Origin: JBCBJX01 sp964342855
GTDB taxonomy: Bacteria; Pseudomonadota; Alphaproteobacteria; Caulobacterales; Parvularculaceae
Assembly (NCBI GenBank): GCA_964342855.1
Contig: CAYFIB010000003.1
Location: 62,001 to 126,000 of the forward strand
Length of the DNA stretch: 64,000 nt
Direction of reading: 5' to 3'
Below, one piece after another: positions 61,542 to 64,000 of this stretch (position 1 is the first letter of the stretch; each line of letters opens with the position of its first letter). The notes beneath the pieces are model-generated. The model was not told the origin of the DNA, did no database searches, and saw nothing but the letters and a program-made list of their open reading frames with translations. A program made the position numbers and the translations under genes.

Positions 61542-62732
61542 GTGGCCGTCACTCCATCTCTCGCGTCCGAGGACGCCTCGCCGTTGAGCGAGCGCGAACG
61601 CCGTCTCGGCGTCATCGCGGCGATCGCCTGCGTCTCCGCCTTCGGGGCGAGCGCGGGGCTCTCTCTTCCATTCTTCTCGGTGCTGATGGAGCGCCTCGGC
61701 TGGTCGGAGGCGTTGATCGGCCTCAACACGGCGACCATGGCCGTCGGCTCGCTCGTGTTCGGACCGATGACGCCCGGCTGGATGCGCCGGTACGGCATGC
61801 GGCCTGTTCTCGCCATCGCGATCCTCGTCACCGCCATCGGGTTCGGCGGGATCTTCTTCGCCGGCGCCTCGAAAGCGGCGTGGTTTTTCTTCCGGCTCTG
61901 CATCGGCGCGGGCGGGGTCGTCGTCTTCATCGCCTCGGAGCTCTGGATCAATCTCAACGTAAAGCCGGAACGACGCGGCGCGGCGCTTGGCGCGTACGCG
62001 ACGGCGCTCGCTGGCGGCTTCGCCTCCGGTCCCATCGCGCTGGAGTTGACGGGCTATGAAGGCGCGGCGCCGTTCATCGTCGCGACGGCGATGATCCTCG
62101 CCGCGCTCATCCCGGTCGCCCTCGTTCGCGCGCCGGTCGTCGAGGGCCATGAAGGCGCGGCGGGCCGGATGCTGCCGCTCGTGAAGCGCGCGCCCGCCAT
62201 CTTCTCCGCCTCCGCCGTTTTCGCGGCGACGGAGGCGACCATCATGTCCCTTGTGCCGGTCTATGTGATCGCGCTCGGGCTCGGTCAGGCCGCCGCCGGG
62301 CGCGTGGTCGTCGTCTACGGCCTCGGCACGATCTGCACGCAATGGCTCATCGGCCGCGGGGTCGACCGCTTCGGCCCTGTCCCCATGCTTATCGGCTGCG
62401 CGTCGGTCGGCCTCGCGGGCGCGCTCGCGACGCCTTTCGCCGCCGCGACGCTGCCGAGCCTTTACGCGCTCCTCTTCTTCTGGGGCGGCGTCATCGTCGG
62501 CGTTTATACGGTCGGGCTGTCGCTCCTCGGCGACCGGTTCACAGGTCAGCTGTTGCCGCCGGCGAACACCGGCTTCGTCATGGGCTATAATGTCGGCGCG
62601 CTCATCGGCCCGGCCCTTGCGGGCTTCGGCATGGCGCTCTTCGGACCGCAGGGGCTTCCCGCGACGCTCGCGGCGCTGTTTGCGCTTTATCTCGCTTTGA
62701 TCGTCGCGCGCCGAGGCGAAGAAACGCCCTGA
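61542..62732 (+). CDS. Major facilitator superfamily transporter
   Basis: 396 residues from GTG 61542. About twelve spans; loop motifs FGPMTPGWMRRYGMRPVLAI (MFS motif A-like, about 66-85) and IGRGVDRFGPVPMLIG in the second half. NANTGFVMGYNVGALIGPALAG-like region (PANTGFVMGYNVGALIGPAL) resembles the YcaD/MFS-1 group of small-molecule exporters. Substrate unknown. Between DUF983 and rpmG. Confidence 0.87.
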   Translation: MAVTPSLASEDASPLSERERRLGVIAAIACVSAFGASAGLSLPFFSVLMERLGWSEALIGLNTATMAVGSLVFGPMTPGWMRRYGMRPVLAIAILVTAIGFGGIFFAGASKAAWFFFRLCIGAGGVVVFIASELWINLNVKPERRGAALGAYATALAGGFASGPIALELTGYEGAAPFIVATAMILAALIPVALVRAPVVEGHEGAAGRMLPLVKRAPAIFSASAVFAATEATIMSLVPVYVIALGLGQAAAGRVVVVYGLGTICTQWLIGRGVDRFGPVPMLIGCASVGLAGALATPFAAATLPSLYALLFFWGGVIVGVYTVGLSLLGDRFTGQLLPPANTGFVMGYNVGALIGPALAGFGMALFGPQGLPATLAALFALYLALIVARRGEETP

Positions 62733-62746
62733 GCGACGCGCAGCGC

Positions 62747-62775
62747 TTGACTTCGCGGTCGCGCTCGTCGATACA
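62747..62775 (+). promoter_or_regulatory. Candidate sigma-70 promoter of rpmG
   Basis: TTGACT (62747-62752), 17-base spacer, GATACA (62770-62775), then 42 bases to the rpmG ATG. A good housekeeping-type match in the 85-base gap after the MFS gene. Confidence 0.55.
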
Positions 62776-62817
62776 CCGCGCTCTTTTCCGCAATTCAGAC
62801 GTTTGAAGAGCCCCGAC

Positions 62818-62985
62818 ATGGCGAAGCCGACCACCATCAAAATCCGCCTGAACTCCACCGCGGGCACGGGATATTTCTACGTCACGAAGAAAAACACCCG
62901 GAACATGACCGAGAAAATGGTCGTGCGGAAATACGATCCCGTCGCGCGCAAGCACGTCGAGTTCAAAGAAGGCAAGATCAAGTAA
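62818..62985 (+). CDS. rpmG: Ribosomal protein bL33
   Basis: 55 residues from ATG 62818. MAKPTTIKIRLNSTAGTGYF then YVTKKNTRNMTEKMVVRKYD matches bL33; the zinc-binding cysteines of the C+ form are absent (Cys-free type). Ends in the usual lysines. Convergent with pleD, 39 bases apart. Confidence 0.96.
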   Translation: MAKPTTIKIRLNSTAGTGYFYVTKKNTRNMTEKMVVRKYDPVARKHVEFKEGKIK

Positions 62986-63024
62986 GCCTTCCGCCCTTCC
63001 GGGACGTTCAAACAATCTGAAGAG

Positions 63025-64000
63025 TTACGCGGCTGCGCCCTCAGCGCTCGCGCCCGCGACTTCGACGCGATTGCGCCCGTTGCGTTTCGCCGAGAGCAGC
63101 GCCTGGTCCGCTTTGGTGATGAGGTCCGCCGGCGTCTGTGCGCCGCCCTCTTCCGCCGTCGCGATGCCGATGCTGACCGTGAACTGCAGCATCTCGCCGC
63201 CTTCGCCGGTATTCACGCGCACGCCCGCAAGGTTCGCCCGCAAACGCTCGGCCGCCTCCAACGCCGCCTCCGAGCGGGTGCGCGGCATGGCGACGACGAA
63301 TTCCTCCCCTCCATACCGACAGGCGAGATCAACGCCGCGAACGGTCGATGAGAGCGCGCGGCCGAACTCCCGCAGAGCATCGTCGCCCGCATCGTGTCCG
63401 TAGTCGTCATTGATCGCCTTGAAGTGGTCGATGTCGATGACAAGCACGGAGAGAGCGGATTCTTCCTGACGCGCCTCAGCGATCAACCCGTCGAGCTGGG
63501 TCATCAGATAGCGTCGATTATGGAGGCCGGTCAGCGGATCTGTCACCGCCATCTCCAAGCTTTTCTGGTAGGCCGAGCGCATCGCCTCAAGGCTCTGCAT
63601 ACGGCGGAACTGTGTGCGCATACGCGCGATCAGTTCGTTGCCGTCCACGGGCCGCGAGATGTAGTCGTTGACGCCCATGTCGAGGGCGCGCACGAGCCGA
63701 CGCAGATCGCCCTGCCGGACGAGGCCGAGCACGGGCGTGAAGCGGCTGTCTTCGAATGAGCGCAACTGGGAGACGAGACGCAGGCTGTCCGCCGTCTCCA
63801 TCGACAGATCGAGCACGATCACGTCGTGACCGCCGGACCGCAGCGACGACAGGTGCGGATCAAGTTCATGGTAAGCGACGACGTCGAACTCATCCGCCAG
63901 CATGGCGGTGAGCGATTCGACCTCGGTGAGATCGTCCGTGATGATCGCCGCGCTGCCGCGCCGGGGCTCCTGCTCCTGCGCCTTTGCGACGTCGGCGAGA
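63025..64000 (-). CDS. pleD: PleD-type response regulator diguanylate cyclase, 5' end outside window
   Basis: 325 C-terminal residues visible. The part to about 64000-63560 is a receiver domain (SAAIITDDLTEVESLTAMLA, VIVLDLSMETADS and the late SRPVDGNELIARM with Arg for the usual Lys before Pro). The GGDEF domain starts near DPLTGLHNRRYLM and has the active motif YGGEEFVVA and the inhibitory I-site RGVD five residues upstream. In Caulobacter PleD, two receivers precede GGDEF; here the first would be beyond the edge. Makes cyclic di-GMP for polar development. The visible receiver has DLS at the phospho-Asp strand, so it may be the adaptor receiver. Confidence 0.88.
   Translation of the reverse strand, partial: LADVAKAQEQEPRRGSAAIITDDLTEVESLTAMLADEFDVVAYHELDPHLSSLRSGGHDVIVLDLSMETADSLRLVSQLRSFEDSRFTPVLGLVRQGDLRRLVRALDMGVNDYISRPVDGNELIARMRTQFRRMQSLEAMRSAYQKSLEMAVTDPLTGLHNRRYLMTQLDGLIAEARQEESALSVLVIDIDHFKAINDDYGHDAGDDALREFGRALSSTVRGVDLACRYGGEEFVVAMPRTRSEAALEAAERLRANLAGVRVNTGEGGEMLQFTVSIGIATAEEGGAQTPADLITKADQALLSAKRNGRNRVEVAGASAEGAAA

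Overview
The window is high-GC bacterial chromosome with the gene order of an alphaproteobacterium. Two blocks support this: recO-(lipoprotein)-era-rnc-lepB-acpS-pdxJ-pyrE-rsh-rpoZ-folK-NYN-UDG-smpB-dapA, and trpF/pyrB-plsY-dprA-topA-rnr-DUF983-rpmG-pleD. A PleD-type regulator, a single bifunctional Rsh and many secreted lipoproteins and beta-barrels suggest a Caulobacterales/Parvularculales-like marine or environmental organism. The family-level placement is inference from gene order and content only.

Layout. 1-2.8 kb: a truncated membrane protein, a secreted DnaQ-fold exonuclease with a broken second copy, palindromic repeats, an odd serine-type tRNA and an AT-rich orphan gene. 2.8-20.4 kb: a dense core block covering DNA topology and repair (parC, recO, UDG), ribosome and RNA maturation (era, rnc, smpB), protein export (lepB), ACP activation, pyridoxal, pyrimidine and folate steps, and stringent response (rsh, rpoZ). 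It is interrupted only by a beta-lactamase-fold gene with an amber codon. 20.6-31 kb: accessory cassettes, namely MarR/metallo-hydrolase, a lytic transglycosylase, tRNA-Ser(GCU) with a duplicated 3' end, ArsR/alpha-beta hydrolase and HxlR/GST/NTF2/tautomerase. 31-47.6 kb: mixed metabolism and envelope genes (GSTs, acyl-CoA ligase, TtcA, EF-hand protein, alcohol dehydrogenase, gatB, SDR, cysK, SLC13 and TauE transporters, a Tat-exported aminotransferase). This stretch also holds a frameshifted GIY-YIG nuclease lying between two palindromic repeat clusters. 47.6-64 kb: gatCA, a small RNA/small ORF with a 17-nt match to the 16S anti-Shine-Dalgarno region, ruvX, trpF-like, pyrB, plsY, dprA, a glycosyltransferase, topA, a degenerate LytM lipoprotein, rnr, DUF983, MFS, rpmG and the 3' part of pleD.

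Genome texture. At least three families of intergenic inverted-repeat pairs (called A, B and C here, plus a looser D mosaic) occur at gene ends. AT-rich orphan genes are wedged between core genes at 2.2, 33.8, 42.0 and 50.5 kb. Three genes carry single-nucleotide lesions (beta-lactamase-fold hydrolase, GIY-YIG, SLC13), which are either real decay or assembly errors. Many core genes are translationally coupled by ATGA/GTGA/TTGA overlaps. No CRISPR array, rRNA operon, prophage or intact insertion sequence is visible.
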